From contig FP929140.1 in assembly GCA_000198515.1 (NCBI GenBank), forward strand, positions 2,826,527 to 2,890,526: 64,000 nucleotides of DNA, in the 5' to 3' direction. The notes under the pieces were generated by a model that saw only the letters and a list, made by a program, of their open reading frames with translations, did no database searches and was not told where the DNA came from. The first letter of the stretch is position 1. Each line of letters starts with the position of its first letter. Shown here in pieces: positions 25,255-38,871 of this stretch. Source of the DNA: a gamma proteobacterium HdN1 (GTDB lineage Bacteria; Pseudomonadota; Gammaproteobacteria; Pseudomonadales; Ketobacteraceae). The position numbers were made by a program, and so were the translations under genes.

Positions 25255-26289
25255 ATGCATAAGTTTAGCCGGCGCACGCAAGACATCCTCAGAACGCTCG
25301 TTGAGCGCTACATCCGCGACGGTCAGCCCGTGGGCTCGCAGGCCATCGTGCGCGATTTGCCGTTCAGCGTAAGCGCCGCCACAGTACGTAATATCATGGC
25401 CGAACTTGAAGGGCAGGGGCTGATCCGATCGCCCCATACCAGCGCAGGTCGCGTGCCTACAGCGCTTGGCTATCGCATGTTTGTGGATTCTCTGGTGACT
25501 TGGTCGCCCATGCAGGATCGAGACGTCAGCCGCGTGCGCAAAGTGCTTGGCCCCGATAAATCCTCCAAAGAGCTGGTCGAAAGTGCCTCGCGGATGCTCT
25601 CCGAACTCACCTCCATGGCCGGTATCGTGCTCACTCCCCGTCAAGAGCGCGCCGTGCTGCGGCAGGTGGAATTTCTGCCGCTGCAAGGCAACCGCGCCTT
25701 GGTGATCTTGGTCTTGAACGACAAAGAAGTCCAAAACCGCATTATCCAGATGCCGCGCACCTTTAGCGAAGCAGAGCTCCAAGAAGCAGCCCACTACCTC
25801 AATCAACGCTATGCCGGCGTCGATTTATTGGTGGCGCGGCAGCGCATTCTAGGCGACATGCGCGACGACAAAAGCAATATGGACATGCTGATGTCGGCAG
25901 CGCTAGACGTTGCCGCAGAAGCGGCAAGCCCCGGCCCAGAAAGCGGCCAATGCGTCGTTAGCGGCGAAACCAACCTGCTTCCTATCGCCAGCGAGCAGGG
26001 CGTCGATCGCCTTCGTGAGCTGTTTGAAGCCTTCCAGCAGAAAAAAGACCTGTTGAGCTTGATGGATGGTTGCCTCAACGCCGACGGTGTGCAGATTTTT
26101 ATCGGCCAAGAAGCCGGCTTTCAGGTGCTGGAAGATTGTAGCGTCATCACCGCCCCCTATACCGCCGACAACGGGCTCGTTGGTGTACTTGCCGTGATCG
26201 GCCCCACCCGCATGCCGTATCAGCGCGTGGTTCCGATGGTGGATTTAACCGCAAAAATCCTCGGCGCCGCCTTGAAATCCGAAGAATAG
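25255..26289 (+). CDS. hrcA: Heat-inducible transcription repressor HrcA
   Basis: 344 aa from the ATG at 25255; the longer upstream frame is unlikely because HrcA normally begins with the helix RRTQDILRTLVERYIRDGQP. The winged-helix part continues VSAATVRNIMAELEGQGLI and SPHTSAGRVPTALGYRMFVD. The C-terminal GAF-like domain carries the dimer and GroEL-responsive part. HrcA binds CIRCE operators ahead of groE genes; I found no CIRCE in this window. It is the first gene of the hrcA-grpE-dnaK-dnaJ run. Confidence 0.96.
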   Translation: MHKFSRRTQDILRTLVERYIRDGQPVGSQAIVRDLPFSVSAATVRNIMAELEGQGLIRSPHTSAGRVPTALGYRMFVDSLVTWSPMQDRDVSRVRKVLGPDKSSKELVESASRMLSELTSMAGIVLTPRQERAVLRQVEFLPLQGNRALVILVLNDKEVQNRIIQMPRTFSEAELQEAAHYLNQRYAGVDLLVARQRILGDMRDDKSNMDMLMSAALDVAAEAASPGPESGQCVVSGETNLLPIASEQGVDRLRELFEAFQQKKDLLSLMDGCLNADGVQIFIGQEAGFQVLEDCSVITAPYTADNGLVGVLAVIGPTRMPYQRVVPMVDLTAKILGAALKSEE

Positions 26290-26356
26290 CCCTCACTGAC
26301 AGCCCCACTACGAGAGTTTTATCCTGTTACCTGAAAATGTAGAGTGGGAGCCTAAG

Positions 26357-26899
26357 ATGTCAGAACAAGACAACGAATCCACGGTCGTCTCCGAACAGCC
26401 GGACGTTGCCATTCAGCCCGAGATCACCCTAGAAACCGTCATGGAAGAACTGGAGCAGACCCGCTCCGGTGCGGCCAACCTGCAAGACCAGCTGCTGCGC
26501 GTTTCTGCGGAAATGCAAAACCTGCGCAGACGCGCCGACCGCGACGTAGAAAACGCCCGCAAATTTGCGCTAGAAAAGTTCAGCACCGATCTGCTGCCCG
26601 TGGTTGATAACTTGGAGCGCGGCCTTCAGGCCGCCGGTACCGACGAGGCCCATATCGCCGTTCGTGAAGGTGTAGAACTCACCCTGCGGTTATTGATGGA
26701 TGTACTTCGCAAACATGGCGTTGAAGTCGTTGACCCGATCGGCCAAGCCTTCGACCCCGCATTGCATGAGGCAATGTCGATGGCGCCCAGCCCCGACCAC
26801 GCCCCCAATACCGTGATGGCAGTACTGCAAAAAGGCTACACCTTGAGCGGTCGGCTTGTGCGCCCCGCGATGGTCATTGTGGCCACGCAGGCGAAGTAA
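26357..26899 (+). CDS. grpE: Nucleotide exchange factor GrpE
   Basis: 180 aa. A long helical N-terminus (LEELEQTRSGAANLQDQLLR, VSAEMQNLRRRADRDVENAR) leads to DLLPVVDNLERGLQAA and the C-terminal beta-domain LRKHGVEVVDPIGQAFDPAL. GrpE opens DnaK's nucleotide pocket and works as a thermosensor. It is 67 bases after hrcA, preceded by GGGAG. Confidence 0.97.
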   Translation: MSEQDNESTVVSEQPDVAIQPEITLETVMEELEQTRSGAANLQDQLLRVSAEMQNLRRRADRDVENARKFALEKFSTDLLPVVDNLERGLQAAGTDEAHIAVREGVELTLRLLMDVLRKHGVEVVDPIGQAFDPALHEAMSMAPSPDHAPNTVMAVLQKGYTLSGRLVRPAMVIVATQAK

Positions 26900-26921
26900 T
26901 GCTTACAACCTAAGCAATCGA

Positions 26922-26949
26922 CTTGAAAAACCACCGCCAGCCCTTATTT
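26922..26949 (+). promoter_or_regulatory. Sigma-32-like heat-shock promoter before dnaK
   Basis: CTTGAAA (26922-26928) and CCCTTATTT (26941-26949), separated by 12 bases, match the sigma-32 consensus (CTTGAAA and CCCCATnT). It sits between grpE and dnaK, giving a leader of about 155 bases before dnaK. Confidence 0.6.
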
Positions 26950-27113
26950 AGGAGACAAGCGGTGGGTAACACCACCAACAAATCAGCGATCCGCACCCGC
27001 TACCTGTTACCTCTATAAGAAAGTACCGCTACAAGAGTGCCGGAAGTGGATCGGTAAACCTGAACAAACCGCTTTGATGTTCAACATATCAAACCAATAC
27101 TGGAGCAAACACC

Positions 27114-29045
<1,932 letters not shown>

Positions 29046-29102
29046 CCGGTAAGCACTGACTCAGCGTAATGTTTAATCGCAATCGGTAACGTTAACACCA
29101 GC

Positions 29103-29124
29103 ACGCGGGGGACTCCTCCCGCGT
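29103..29124 (+). terminator. Hairpin between dnaK and dnaJ
   Basis: ACGCGGG (29103-29109) pairs with CCCGCGT (29118-29124) around an 8-nt loop, followed by TTGCGTTTG. It probably attenuates transcription so that dnaJ is made in smaller amounts than dnaK. Confidence 0.45.
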
Positions 29125-29174
29125 TTGCGTTTGCAGCGTCGTCCGCTGCAGCCTGAATTAAAGATGGAATCCCC

Positions 29175-30323
29175 ATGGCAAAGCGTGATTTTTATGAAGT
29201 ACTGGGCGTAGAGAAAGGAGCCTCTCAGCAGGATCTTAAAAAAGCCTTTCGAAAATTGGCAATGAAACACCATCCAGACCGCAATCCGGATGACAAAAGT
29301 GCCGAGGCCAAGTTCAAAGAAATTAACGAAGCCTATGAAGTGCTTTCTGACGAACAGAAACGCGCAGCCTATGATCGGTTCGGACACGCGGGGGTAGATC
29401 CGAGTGCTGGCGGTGGCGGGTTTGGCGGTTTCGGTGGTGGTGGCGGTGCCGGCCCTAATTTCTCCGATATTTTTGGCGACGTGTTCGGCGATATTTTTGG
29501 TCAAGGCCAAGCGAGAGGCGGCGGCCGCAACAATCGTGGCGCGGATTTGCGATATACCTTAGAGTTGGATCTAGAAGACGCAGTAAAAGGAGCTACGGTC
29601 GATATTCGCATTCCAAGCCATGTAGAGTGCGAAACCTGTCACGGCTCGGGTGCCAAACCCGGTTCTACCCCGATCAACTGCACCACTTGTGGCGGCGTCG
29701 GCCAGATTCGTATGCAGCAGGGCTTTTTCTCTGTGCAGCAAACCTGCCCAGCCTGCCGTGGTTCAGGCAAAATCATCAAAGACCCTTGCCGCGATTGCAG
29801 CGGCCAAGGGCGCAAAGAGAAAAAGAAAACCCTCTCCGTCAAGATCCCTGCAGGTGTCGATACAGGTGATCGGATTCGTCTGGCGGGAGAGGGCGAAGCG
29901 GGAACACAAGGCGGCCCAGCAGGCGATTTATATGTTCAAGTGGCCGTGCGCGACCACGCATTGTTCCGGCGCGAAGGGCGCGATCTGTACACCGAAGTGC
30001 CGATCAGCTTTTCCGACGCGGCTTTAGGCGGCGACTTGGATGTACCCACTTTGGACGGCCGAGTGAAGCTAAAAATCCCCGCCGAAACCCAAACCGGAAA
30101 AATGTTCAGATTGCGCGGCAAAGGCGTAACGCCAGTGCGAGGCGGGCCAGCCGGTGATCTGTTATGCAAGGTCGTTGTTGAAACTCCGGTGAATCTTACC
30201 AAGCGTCAGAAAGAACTGTTGCGTGAGTTTCACGACACCCTAGACAAAGACGACCAGCACCAATCGCCCCGCAAACAATCTTGGTTTGAAGGCGTAAAGA
30301 AATTTTTTGACGACATGCTTTAA
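29175..30323 (+). CDS. dnaJ: Co-chaperone DnaJ
   Basis: 382 aa. J domain with the HPD motif ([10 protein letters not shown], about residues 32-41), a Gly/Phe-rich linker ([15 protein letters not shown]), then four CxxCxGxG zinc repeats ([32 protein letters not shown]) and the C-terminal substrate-binding region. It stimulates DnaK ATPase and hands over substrates. It lies 129 bases after dnaK and 51 bases before dapB. Confidence 0.98.
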   Translation: MAKRDFYEVLGVEKGASQQDLKKAFRKLAMKHHPDRNPDDKSAEAKFKEINEAYEVLSDEQKRAAYDRFGHAGVDPSAGGGGFGGFGGGGGAGPNFSDIFGDVFGDIFGQGQARGGGRNNRGADLRYTLELDLEDAVKGATVDIRIPSHVECETCHGSGAKPGSTPINCTTCGGVGQIRMQQGFFSVQQTCPACRGSGKIIKDPCRDCSGQGRKEKKKTLSVKIPAGVDTGDRIRLAGEGEAGTQGGPAGDLYVQVAVRDHALFRREGRDLYTEVPISFSDAALGGDLDVPTLDGRVKLKIPAETQTGKMFRLRGKGVTPVRGGPAGDLLCKVVVETPVNLTKRQKELLREFHDTLDKDDQHQSPRKQSWFEGVKKFFDDML

Positions 30324-31241
<918 letters not shown>

Positions 31242-31306
31242 CGAGCGGCAGCGGGTTCGCGATCCATTTGCGTAGCCGCCGTCTTGTTTGTTTTTGGAGA
31301 ACTTTT

Positions 31307-33220
31307 ATGCCCGTCACTCGACGCGATTTTTTAAATGGCATGGCGTTGACGATTGCGGCGGGCATGACCCCCTTCAAGCAGCTAGCATTCGCTGATGAAG
31401 TCAAGCTACAGGCACTGATGTCCGGCGACTACTATCCGCCCAAGCTCACGGGGCTGCGCGGTAGCCACGACGGTTCTTTCGAAAGCGCTCACCAATTGGC
31501 GCGCGAGCATTTCAAGTTTTCCTCACCGAGAAAGGTTGAAGAAAGCTACGACCTAGTCGTAGTGGGGGCAGGAATTAGCGGCTTGGCAGCAGCTTTGTAT
31601 TACCGCGATCAGTTCGGCCCCGACAAAAAGATTCTTGTGCTGGATAACCACGATGATTTCGGCGGCCACGCCAAGCGCAACGAATTTGCAACCAAGGAAG
31701 GTACGCTTCTCAGCTACGGCGGCAGCGAATCCCTGCAATCGCCACGCTCGGTGTACAGCCCCGCTGCCAGCGAATTCATTAAGCGCATTGGTATTGAACT
31801 TGACCCCTTGGAACAACATTTCTTGGTCGATCTATACCCCGGTATGGGATTGAGCCGAGGGGTGTTTTTTGATCGCAAGCACTTCGGTGAAAGCAAGCTG
31901 GTTGCCGGCGACCCCGGGCATCAGGTAGCCGATGACATCCCGCGAGGCAAAGAAAATGGCCGCAGCTATGAGGCTTTTATCGGCGATTTCCCCCTCTCCA
32001 AAGACGACCAGACAAAGCTGATTGAGCTGCACCAAAAGCCACGGGATTACTTGGCTGGGATGGCCCAGAAAGATAAAATTCACTGGTTAGAAACCCACAG
32101 CTACAATGATTTTCTGCGCCAGAAAGTCGGGCTCTCCGAGCTGGGCGTACTGTTTTTCCAGCAGCAGACCCACGACTTTCTTGCCATGGGTACCGACGTA
32201 GCCGCTGCCCTCGATGCGCGCGAAGCGGCTTTGCCAGGCTTTGATGCGCTCGGCTTGCCGCCCTTGGAAGCGGAGTATCAGGCCGAGATTGACGATCCGT
32301 ATATCCACCATTTTCCAGATGGCAACGCCTCCATTGCGCGCTTGACAGTGCGCCAACTGATTCCGGAAGTCGCGCCCGGCGCGAGCATGAGCGACATCGT
32401 GCTGGCGCGCTTTGATTACAGCCAGTTGGATTGCCTAGAGCGCAACTGCCGTATCCGCCTGAATTCGACCGTAATACGTGCGCAGCATCAGCGCGATAAC
32501 GGCCCCGTTGAACTCACCTATGTGCAAAATGGCCAGTTGCACAAAGTTCTTGGAAACCACTGCATCATGGCCTGCTACAACATGATGATCCCTTATCTAG
32601 TTCCAGAAATGGGCCAGGCGCAGCAGGATGCGCTCAAACGCAACGTCAAATCGCCGCTGGTTTACACCAAAGTGGCCTTAAGCAATTGGCGCGCATTCAA
32701 AAGCAAGGGCGTTCACAGTGTGTATTGCCCAAGCGCCCCTTACTGCAAGGTCAAACTGGATTTTCCCAGCAATTTAGGGGGTTATAGATTCCCTACCTCG
32801 CCCGATCAGCCGATGGTGGTGCACATGATTTACGTGCCAACCGTGCAAGGCGAGGGGCTATCGCCGGCCCGCCAAGCGGTGGGTGGGCGCGCAAAGCTTT
32901 TGGAAATGAGCTTTGCAGACCATGAGCAAATGATTCGCAGCCAGTTGCAGGAAATGTTTGGAGACGCAGGCTTCAAGCAAGAAGATATTCTGGGGATCAC
33001 CGTCAACCGCTGGTCTCACGGCTATACCTACATTGGCAGCTCTTTGTTCGATGATTGGGACGAGCTGGAGAAAATCGGCGAAATCGCCCGCCAGCCCTTT
33101 GGCAATATTCATATTGCAAATGCCGATTCCCAGTGGGATGCCTATGCTCATGCCGCGATTGACGCAGCAGAACGTTCGGTTGCCGAAATCCGCGCAAAGA
33201 GCCAGACGCAAGCTTCGTGA
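31307..33220 (+). CDS. FAD-dependent oxidoreductase, probable spermidine dehydrogenase type
   Basis: 637 aa from the ATG at 31307. It has a Tat-like N-terminus (TRRDFLNGMALTIAAG) and a Rossmann FAD-binding motif (YDLVVVGAGISGLAAALYYR), followed by LDNHDDFGGHAKRNEF. The length and the N-terminal RRDFLNG motif match SpdH, the spermidine dehydrogenase of Pseudomonas aeruginosa. The last part holds YTYIGSSLFDDWDELEKIG. It would oxidise a polyamine in the periplasm, feeding electrons to a quinone. It sits between dapB and carA, which are adjacent in most relatives, so it is an insertion. Substrate is inference. Confidence 0.75.
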   Translation: MPVTRRDFLNGMALTIAAGMTPFKQLAFADEVKLQALMSGDYYPPKLTGLRGSHDGSFESAHQLAREHFKFSSPRKVEESYDLVVVGAGISGLAAALYYRDQFGPDKKILVLDNHDDFGGHAKRNEFATKEGTLLSYGGSESLQSPRSVYSPAASEFIKRIGIELDPLEQHFLVDLYPGMGLSRGVFFDRKHFGESKLVAGDPGHQVADDIPRGKENGRSYEAFIGDFPLSKDDQTKLIELHQKPRDYLAGMAQKDKIHWLETHSYNDFLRQKVGLSELGVLFFQQQTHDFLAMGTDVAAALDAREAALPGFDALGLPPLEAEYQAEIDDPYIHHFPDGNASIARLTVRQLIPEVAPGASMSDIVLARFDYSQLDCLERNCRIRLNSTVIRAQHQRDNGPVELTYVQNGQLHKVLGNHCIMACYNMMIPYLVPEMGQAQQDALKRNVKSPLVYTKVALSNWRAFKSKGVHSVYCPSAPYCKVKLDFPSNLGGYRFPTSPDQPMVVHMIYVPTVQGEGLSPARQAVGGRAKLLEMSFADHEQMIRSQLQEMFGDAGFKQEDILGITVNRWSHGYTYIGSSLFDDWDELEKIGEIARQPFGNIHIANADSQWDAYAHAAIDAAERSVAEIRAKSQTQAS

Positions 33221-33309
33221 CATTCGCCTGCACAAGGTTTGTAGAGGACGCAAGTCCTCTACAAACGAAAAGTCAGACGCAAGCTTCGTGACACTCGCTT
33301 GCGCAAGGT
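33200..33309. repeat. Direct repeat flanking a hairpin after the flavoprotein gene
   Basis: A 39-base unit at 33200-33238 (starting in the gene's last codons) recurs at 33271-33309 with 4 mismatches, all transitions. The core shared part is CAGACGCAAGCTTCGTGACA. The second copy no longer encodes anything recognised. A tandem duplication of the gene end is the simplest reading. Confidence 0.7.
33238..33265 (+). terminator. Perfect hairpin after the flavoprotein gene
   Basis: TTTGTAGAGGAC (33238-33249) and GTCCTCTACAAA (33254-33265) form a 12-bp stem with a GCAA tetraloop, 17 bases after the stop. There is no T-run after the stem, so termination may be weak. Confidence 0.5.
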
Positions 33310-33604
33310 CTAGCTCGCCACCAGAGTCGCTGCTGAAAAACAAATCAATCGAACGAAAGCATGGACGCTTTGTAGCTGTTTCGCTACAATACGCGCCAAT
33401 CTGCGCCCGGCTAGGCGCAGGCGGCGCGATATCCCCCTGAATCCCAACTCTTTCAGAACGGCTTTACAGTTCTCTGTCTGGCCCGGTATTGCTCGACCTG
33501 CAAACACTCACCGGTAAGCGCTCATGTGATTGTGCGATGCGCTAGCGCCGTCGTCTTCCGATCACGTGCCACATTCTGTATATCTGTGTCTGTCGGAGGT
33601 TGGC

Positions 33605-34744
33605 TTGAGCACGTCTGCATTATTGGCCCTCGAAGACGGAACCGTGTTCCGCGGCGTATCCATTGGCGCCGAAGGAAAATCTAGCGGTGAAGTCGTTTTC
33701 AATACTGCCATGACCGGCTACCAGGAGATCCTGACCGATCCCTCGTATGCCCAACAGATGGTAACCCTCACATATCCGCATATCGGTAATACCGGCATCA
33801 ACGATGAGGATGAAGAATCCTCCAAGATTTGGGCAACCGGTTTGATCATCCGCGATAACTCACTCATCGCGAGCAACTTCCGCTCTCAGATGAGCCTCAG
33901 CGACTACCTAAAACAAAAAGGTGTCGTGGGGATCGCCGATATCGACACCCGCAAATTGACCCGCATTCTGCGCGAGAAGGGCGCTCAAAACGGCTGCATC
34001 ATCGCAGGCGGTTCGCCCGATGCGGAAGAAGCCATCGCTGCGGCGCGCGCATTTCCGGGCCTTGCCGGAATGGATCTCGCCAAAGTCGTGAGCACCGCAG
34101 AACCCTACACTTGGACGCAAGGCGGCTGGGTGCTTGGCAAAGGTTTTCGTAACTGGGCGCCGGGAGAACTCAAATATCATGTCGTTGCCTACGATTTCGG
34201 CGTAAAGCGCAACATCCTGCGCATGCTAGTGGATCGCGGTTGCCGCTTGACGGTCGTACCGGCACAAACCCCTGCCGAAAAAGTACTGGCCATGAACCCC
34301 GACGGGATCTTCCTTTCCAACGGCCCCGGCGACCCAGCACCTTGCGACTATGCCATCGAAGCAATTCGCAAATTTTTGGCCACCGGCATCCCGATTTTCG
34401 GAATCTGCCTAGGGCACCAGCTGCTTGCGCTGGCCGCAGGCGCGCAAACCCGCAAAATGAAATTTGGCCACCACGGCGCTAACCATCCGGTTCGTCATCT
34501 GGATGAACGCAATGTGATGATCACCAGCCAGAACCACGGCTTCGCGGTGGATGAGGCTAGCTTGCCCGGTGCGCTCTGTGCGACCCACGTATCCTTGTTC
34601 GATGGTTCTTTGCAGGGCCTGCGTCATAACGAACAGCCTGCATTCAGCTTCCAAGGGCACCCCGAGGCGAATCCGGGGCCGCGCGATGTTAGCCCGCTGT
34701 TTGATCAGTTTTCCCGCTTGATCGAAGCTCATCGTACTCGGTGA
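33605..34744 (+). CDS. carA: Carbamoyl phosphate synthase small subunit
   Basis: 379 aa from a TTG at 33605, preceded by GGAGG at 33595-33599; CarA is normally about 380 aa and begins near [14 protein letters not shown]. The class I glutaminase domain has the nucleophile cysteine in [14 protein letters not shown] and the catalytic histidine in [12 protein letters not shown]. It releases ammonia from glutamine for CarB, feeding pyrimidine and arginine synthesis. The 295 bases before it hold no gene that I can see. Confidence 0.96.
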   Translation: MSTSALLALEDGTVFRGVSIGAEGKSSGEVVFNTAMTGYQEILTDPSYAQQMVTLTYPHIGNTGINDEDEESSKIWATGLIIRDNSLIASNFRSQMSLSDYLKQKGVVGIADIDTRKLTRILREKGAQNGCIIAGGSPDAEEAIAAARAFPGLAGMDLAKVVSTAEPYTWTQGGWVLGKGFRNWAPGELKYHVVAYDFGVKRNILRMLVDRGCRLTVVPAQTPAEKVLAMNPDGIFLSNGPGDPAPCDYAIEAIRKFLATGIPIFGICLGHQLLALAAGAQTRKMKFGHHGANHPVRHLDERNVMITSQNHGFAVDEASLPGALCATHVSLFDGSLQGLRHNEQPAFSFQGHPEANPGPRDVSPLFDQFSRLIEAHRTR

Positions 34745-34815
34745 TTTGCTTAGAAGGGTTGCCTTGATGATTTGCCTTGATGAGTGGTCGCGGTGATGGA
34801 TCGCGATGACGAGCC

Positions 34816-34850
34816 GCAGTGATTTGCCGCAGAGATCGGCAAATCACTGC
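34816..34850. repeat. Perfect inverted repeat between carA and carB
   Basis: GCAGTGATTTGCCG (34816-34829) and CGGCAAATCACTGC (34837-34850) are exact inverse complements with a 7-base spacer. No T-run follows. It may be an operator, an RNA processing hairpin or a small repeated element in the 282-base carA-carB gap; the rest of that gap shows nothing else. Confidence 0.6.
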
Positions 34851-35026
34851 GCCAAACAAACGCTAAGCTGCGATCGAGAGAAGCACTGCCTTGGTGGATC
34901 AGTTTAAGAAACGCCTACGCGCTCAAATGCCAGTCTCGAAAGCAAAGGCCAAGGTCGCGGAACAAGCTTTCAGCATCCGAACTTTCAGTATCAAAATTTT
35001 CTGCATCTAAAATACGGGTAAACGTC

Positions 35027-38000
35027 ATGCCAAAACGTACCGACATACAAACCATCTTGATCTTGGGTGCAGGCCCAATTGTGATCGGTCAGGCCTGCGA
35101 GTTTGATTACTCCGGCGCCCAAGCCTGTAAAGCGCTGCGCGAAGAAGGCTATCGGGTGGTATTGGTCAACTCCAACCCCGCCACCATCATGACCGACCCC
35201 GCAATGGCCGATTCGACCTACATTGAGCCGGTGAACTGGCAAACCGTTGCTAAAGTCATTGAAAAAGAGCGCCCCGACGCGATCTTGCCCACTATGGGCG
35301 GCCAAACTGCACTGAACTGCGCGTTAGACCTCGCCAAACATGGCGTATTAAAAGAATTTGGCGTTGAGCTGATCGGCGCAAATGCGGATGCCATCGACAA
35401 AGCCGAAGACCGCGAGCGCTTCGACCGCGCCATGAAATCCATCGGCCTCGAAACACCACGCTCCGCAATCGCTCACAGCCTTGAAGAGGCGCTACAGGTG
35501 CAAGATCGCCTCGGCTTTCCCTGCATCATTCGCCCCTCATTCACCCTTGGCGGTTCGGGCGGCGGTATTGCGTACAACCGCGAAGAATTCGTTGAAATCT
35601 GCAACCGTGGCTTAGATCTGTCGCCGACCAGTGAACTGCTGATCGACGAATCTTTGATCGGCTGGAAAGAGTTCGAAATGGAAGTCGTGCGTGACCGCAA
35701 CGACAACTGCATCATCGTCTGCTCCATCGAAAACTTCGACCCGATGGGTGTGCACACCGGCGATTCGATCACCGTTGCTCCTTCGCAAACCCTGACCGAC
35801 AAGGAATACCAGATCATGCGCGATGCGTCGATCGCGGTATTGCGCGAAATCGGCGTCGAAACGGGTGGCTCAAACGTCCAGTTTGGGATCAACCCAGTGG
35901 ATGGCCGCATGGTGGTCATCGAAATGAACCCTCGCGTATCCCGTTCTTCGGCTCTGGCGTCCAAGGCCACCGGCTTCCCCATTGCAAAAATTGCGGCAAA
36001 ACTAGCGATTGGCTACACCTTGGATGAGCTGATGAACGATATCACGGGCGGCAAAACCCCCGCATCGTTCGAACCCTCCATTGACTACGTTGTGACCAAA
36101 GTGCCGCGTTTCAACTTCGAGAAATTCCCCCTCGCAGATGCAACGCTCACAACGCAAATGAAGTCTGTTGGTGAAGTCATGGCGATCGGCCGCACCTTCC
36201 AGGAATCCCTGAACAAAGCCTTGCGCGGCCTCGAAGTGGGCGTTGATGGCCTTGACCCGATCATTGATCTCACCGCAGAAGACGCCCGCCAAGTGCTGCG
36301 CCAAAAGCTAAAAGTCCCATGCGCAGAGCGAGTTTGGGCGCTAGGCGATGCCTTCCGATTTGGCATGACGGTTGAGGAAATCTTTGAAGAAACCGCAATT
36401 GACCCATGGTTTCTCGTGCAAATTCAGGAACTCATCAGCGTTGAAAAAAGCTTGGAAAAGCAGGGGCTTGCGGATCTCGACAAAGATCGCATTTACCGTC
36501 TCAAGCGCAAAGGCTTCTCCGATGCGCGAATTGCGACGCTCTTGGGAGTTGCCGAAAAATCGGTGCGCCAACGCCGTCTAGACTTGGGCGTGCTGCCTAC
36601 CTATAAGCGCGTGGATACCTGCGCCGCCGAATTTGCCACCACCACCGCCTATATGTACAGCACTTACGAAGAAGAGTGCGAGGCAGAACCCAGCAACCGT
36701 GAAAAAATCATGGTGCTCGGTGGCGGCCCCAACCGCATCGGCCAAGGCATCGAGTTTGATTACTGCTGCGTGCACGCGGCGCTCGCCATGCGTGAAGATG
36801 GCTATGAAACCATCATGGTCAACTGCAACCCAGAAACGGTGTCCACCGATTACGACACGTCTGACCGCCTGTATTTTGAACCTGTCACCCTAGAAGATGT
36901 CCTCTCCATTGTCGCGCTGGAAAAACCCAAGGGCGTGATTGTCCAGTTCGGCGGCCAGACGCCGCTGAAACTTGCGCGCGCACTTGAAGCCGCAGGCGTG
37001 CCGATCATTGGCACGTCGCCAGATGCGATTGACCGCGCAGAAGATCGTGAACGCTTCCAGCAGATGATCAACCGCTTGGGCCTTCTGCAACCACCCAACC
37101 GTACTGCACGCTCCGAAGAAGAAGCAGTGCGCTACGCCGAGGAAATTGGCTATCCGCTCGTGGTGCGGCCTTCCTACGTGCTGGGCGGGCGTGCGATGGA
37201 GATTGTTTATAGCGAATCTGAATTGCGCCGTTACATGCGTGAGGCAGTTCAGGTTTCTAACGACTGCCCTGTGCTGCTCGATCACTTTCTTGATGATGCT
37301 ATCGAAGTCGATCTGGATTTGGTGAGCGATGGTCGCACCTCCGTGATCGGTGGAATCCTGCAGCATATCGAACAGGCCGGCATTCACTCAGGCGACTCAG
37401 CCTGCTCGTTGCCGCCCTACAGCCTAAGCGCAGATCTGCAGGAAACGATGCGTGAACAAGCGCGCCGCATGGCTGCTGAACTGGGCGTTGTGGGCCTGAT
37501 GAACGTGCAGTTTGCGGTCAAAAAGAACGATGTGTACGTGCTTGAAGTGAATCCACGCGCATCGCGCACAGTGCCGTTCATATCCAAGTGTATCGGCATC
37601 TCGCTAGCGAAAATTGCCGCCCGCTGTATGGAAGGCACTTCACTTGAAAAGCAGGGTTTTGTTAAAGAAATCGTGCCGCCGTATTTCTGCGTGAAAGAAG
37701 CGGTATTTCCGTTCAACAAATTCCCCGGCGTTGACCCGATTCTAGGCCCCGAAATGAAATCGACGGGCGAGGTCATGGGGGTGGGGGATCGCTTCGGTGA
37801 AGCCTTCCGCAAGGCGAGCCTCGGGGCGGGCGAGAAGCTTCCCAAAGGGGGGCGTGCGTTTATCAGCGTGCGCGATGGCGACAAACAAGTCGCCATCAAA
37901 GTAGGCAATTACCTGCGCGAATTGGGTTTTGACCTTGTCGCAACGCGCGGAACCGCAAAAATTCTAGGTGATGCCGGAATTGAGGTGCAGGTGATCAACA

Positions 38001-38248
38001 AGGTGGTTGAGGGACGCCCCCATATTGTCGACGCGATTAAAAACGGCGAAATCAGCCTGATCATCAACACGACGGAAGGCACTCAGGCGATCGCCGATTC
38101 TTACGCAATCCGCCGTACGGCGTTGCAAAACAAGGTGGCGTACACGACCACCATTGCGGGTGCGCTAGCGATTTGCATGGCGCTGCAAGATAAAGCACCC
38201 GAAACTGTAAGACGACTACAAGACTTGCACAAGGAGATCAAGGCATGA
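35027..38248 (+). CDS. carB: Carbamoyl phosphate synthase large subunit
   Basis: 1073 aa, the normal length. Two homologous ATP-grasp halves are seen: the first begins [20 protein letters not shown], the second [20 protein letters not shown]. Each has the metal/ATP loop ([20 protein letters not shown] and [20 protein letters not shown]). The C-terminal allosteric domain starts near [15 protein letters not shown]. It makes carbamoyl phosphate from bicarbonate, ammonia and two ATP. It overlaps greA by ATGA. Confidence 0.98.
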   Translation: MPKRTDIQTILILGAGPIVIGQACEFDYSGAQACKALREEGYRVVLVNSNPATIMTDPAMADSTYIEPVNWQTVAKVIEKERPDAILPTMGGQTALNCALDLAKHGVLKEFGVELIGANADAIDKAEDRERFDRAMKSIGLETPRSAIAHSLEEALQVQDRLGFPCIIRPSFTLGGSGGGIAYNREEFVEICNRGLDLSPTSELLIDESLIGWKEFEMEVVRDRNDNCIIVCSIENFDPMGVHTGDSITVAPSQTLTDKEYQIMRDASIAVLREIGVETGGSNVQFGINPVDGRMVVIEMNPRVSRSSALASKATGFPIAKIAAKLAIGYTLDELMNDITGGKTPASFEPSIDYVVTKVPRFNFEKFPLADATLTTQMKSVGEVMAIGRTFQESLNKALRGLEVGVDGLDPIIDLTAEDARQVLRQKLKVPCAERVWALGDAFRFGMTVEEIFEETAIDPWFLVQIQELISVEKSLEKQGLADLDKDRIYRLKRKGFSDARIATLLGVAEKSVRQRRLDLGVLPTYKRVDTCAAEFATTTAYMYSTYEEECEAEPSNREKIMVLGGGPNRIGQGIEFDYCCVHAALAMREDGYETIMVNCNPETVSTDYDTSDRLYFEPVTLEDVLSIVALEKPKGVIVQFGGQTPLKLARALEAAGVPIIGTSPDAIDRAEDRERFQQMINRLGLLQPPNRTARSEEEAVRYAEEIGYPLVVRPSYVLGGRAMEIVYSESELRRYMREAVQVSNDCPVLLDHFLDDAIEVDLDLVSDGRTSVIGGILQHIEQAGIHSGDSACSLPPYSLSADLQETMREQARRMAAELGVVGLMNVQFAVKKNDVYVLEVNPRASRTVPFISKCIGISLAKIAARCMEGTSLEKQGFVKEIVPPYFCVKEAVFPFNKFPGVDPILGPEMKSTGEVMGVGDRFGEAFRKASLGAGEKLPKGGRAFISVRDGDKQVAIKVGNYLRELGFDLVATRGTAKILGDAGIEVQVINKVVEGRPHIVDAIKNGEISLIINTTEGTQAIADSYAIRRTALQNKVAYTTTIAGALAICMALQDKAPETVRRLQDLHKEIKA

Positions 38249-38724
38249 TCAAACGCGTTCCCATGACCGTAGAAGGGGAAGTTCGGCTGCGCGAAGAGTT
38301 GGACAACCTAAAAAAGGTAGAGCGCCCCCGCGTGGTGGCTGCAATCGCCGAGGCGCGTGCCCATGGTGACTTAAAAGAAAATGCCGAATACCATGCTGCA
38401 AAAGAGCAGCAAGGCTTTATTGAAGGGCGCATTGCTGAAATCGAAAGCAAGCTATCGGAAGCGCAAGTGATCGACATTACCCGCATCGCACCCACCGGCA
38501 AAGTAATCTTCGGCGTAACGCTGAAATTATACGATGTTGATAAAGATGAGGAGCGCGCATTTAAGATCGTTGGCGAAGATGAGGCCGATTTTAAGGAAGG
38601 TAAAATCTCGGTAGGTTCGCCGATTGCTCGTGGATTGATCGGCAAGTTCGTCGGCGATGAGGTGTCGGTTGACACCCCTGGCGGCGGCGTAACCTACGAA
38701 ATTTTGGAAGTAAACCACGTTTAG
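38245..38724 (+). CDS. greA: Transcription elongation factor GreA
   Basis: 159 aa, standard length. The N-terminal coiled coil carries the acidic tip ([20 protein letters not shown]), and the C-terminal FKBP-like domain ends [20 protein letters not shown]. It rescues backtracked RNA polymerase by stimulating transcript cleavage. The ATG at 38245 overlaps the carB stop, so the two are coupled. Confidence 0.97.
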   Translation: MIKRVPMTVEGEVRLREELDNLKKVERPRVVAAIAEARAHGDLKENAEYHAAKEQQGFIEGRIAEIESKLSEAQVIDITRIAPTGKVIFGVTLKLYDVDKDEERAFKIVGEDEADFKEGKISVGSPIARGLIGKFVGDEVSVDTPGGGVTYEILEVNHV

Positions 38725-38736
38725 CAAGAGAGATGC

Positions 38737-38764
38737 TTGCGTAGTCGGGCCATTTTGGTATGAT
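38737..38764 (+). promoter_or_regulatory. Probable rpmE promoter overlapping the greA terminator
   Basis: -35 TTGCGT (38737-38742) and -10 TATGAT (38759-38764) with a 16-base spacer. The -10 lies in the loop of the terminator hairpin of greA. Confidence 0.45.
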
Positions 38765-38777
38765 GATGGCCCTTTTT
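38747..38777 (+). terminator. Rho-independent terminator of greA
   Basis: GGGCCAT (38747-38753) pairs with ATGGCCC (38766-38772), followed by TTTTT (38773-38777). Confidence 0.75.
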
Positions 38778-38871
38778 GTGGCATGAATTTTACACCCGCT
38801 TGACCGTGCGGATGGCTTGAGGGCATCAGGCGGCGGTCTGGCCAAACAGGTACTCTACAGGTAATCGCGTA

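Noticed and set aside
33310..33604. Possible small gene before carA
   Set aside because: Frames are short and lack ribosome binding sites; the only good site (GGAGG at 33595) serves the TTG start of carA.
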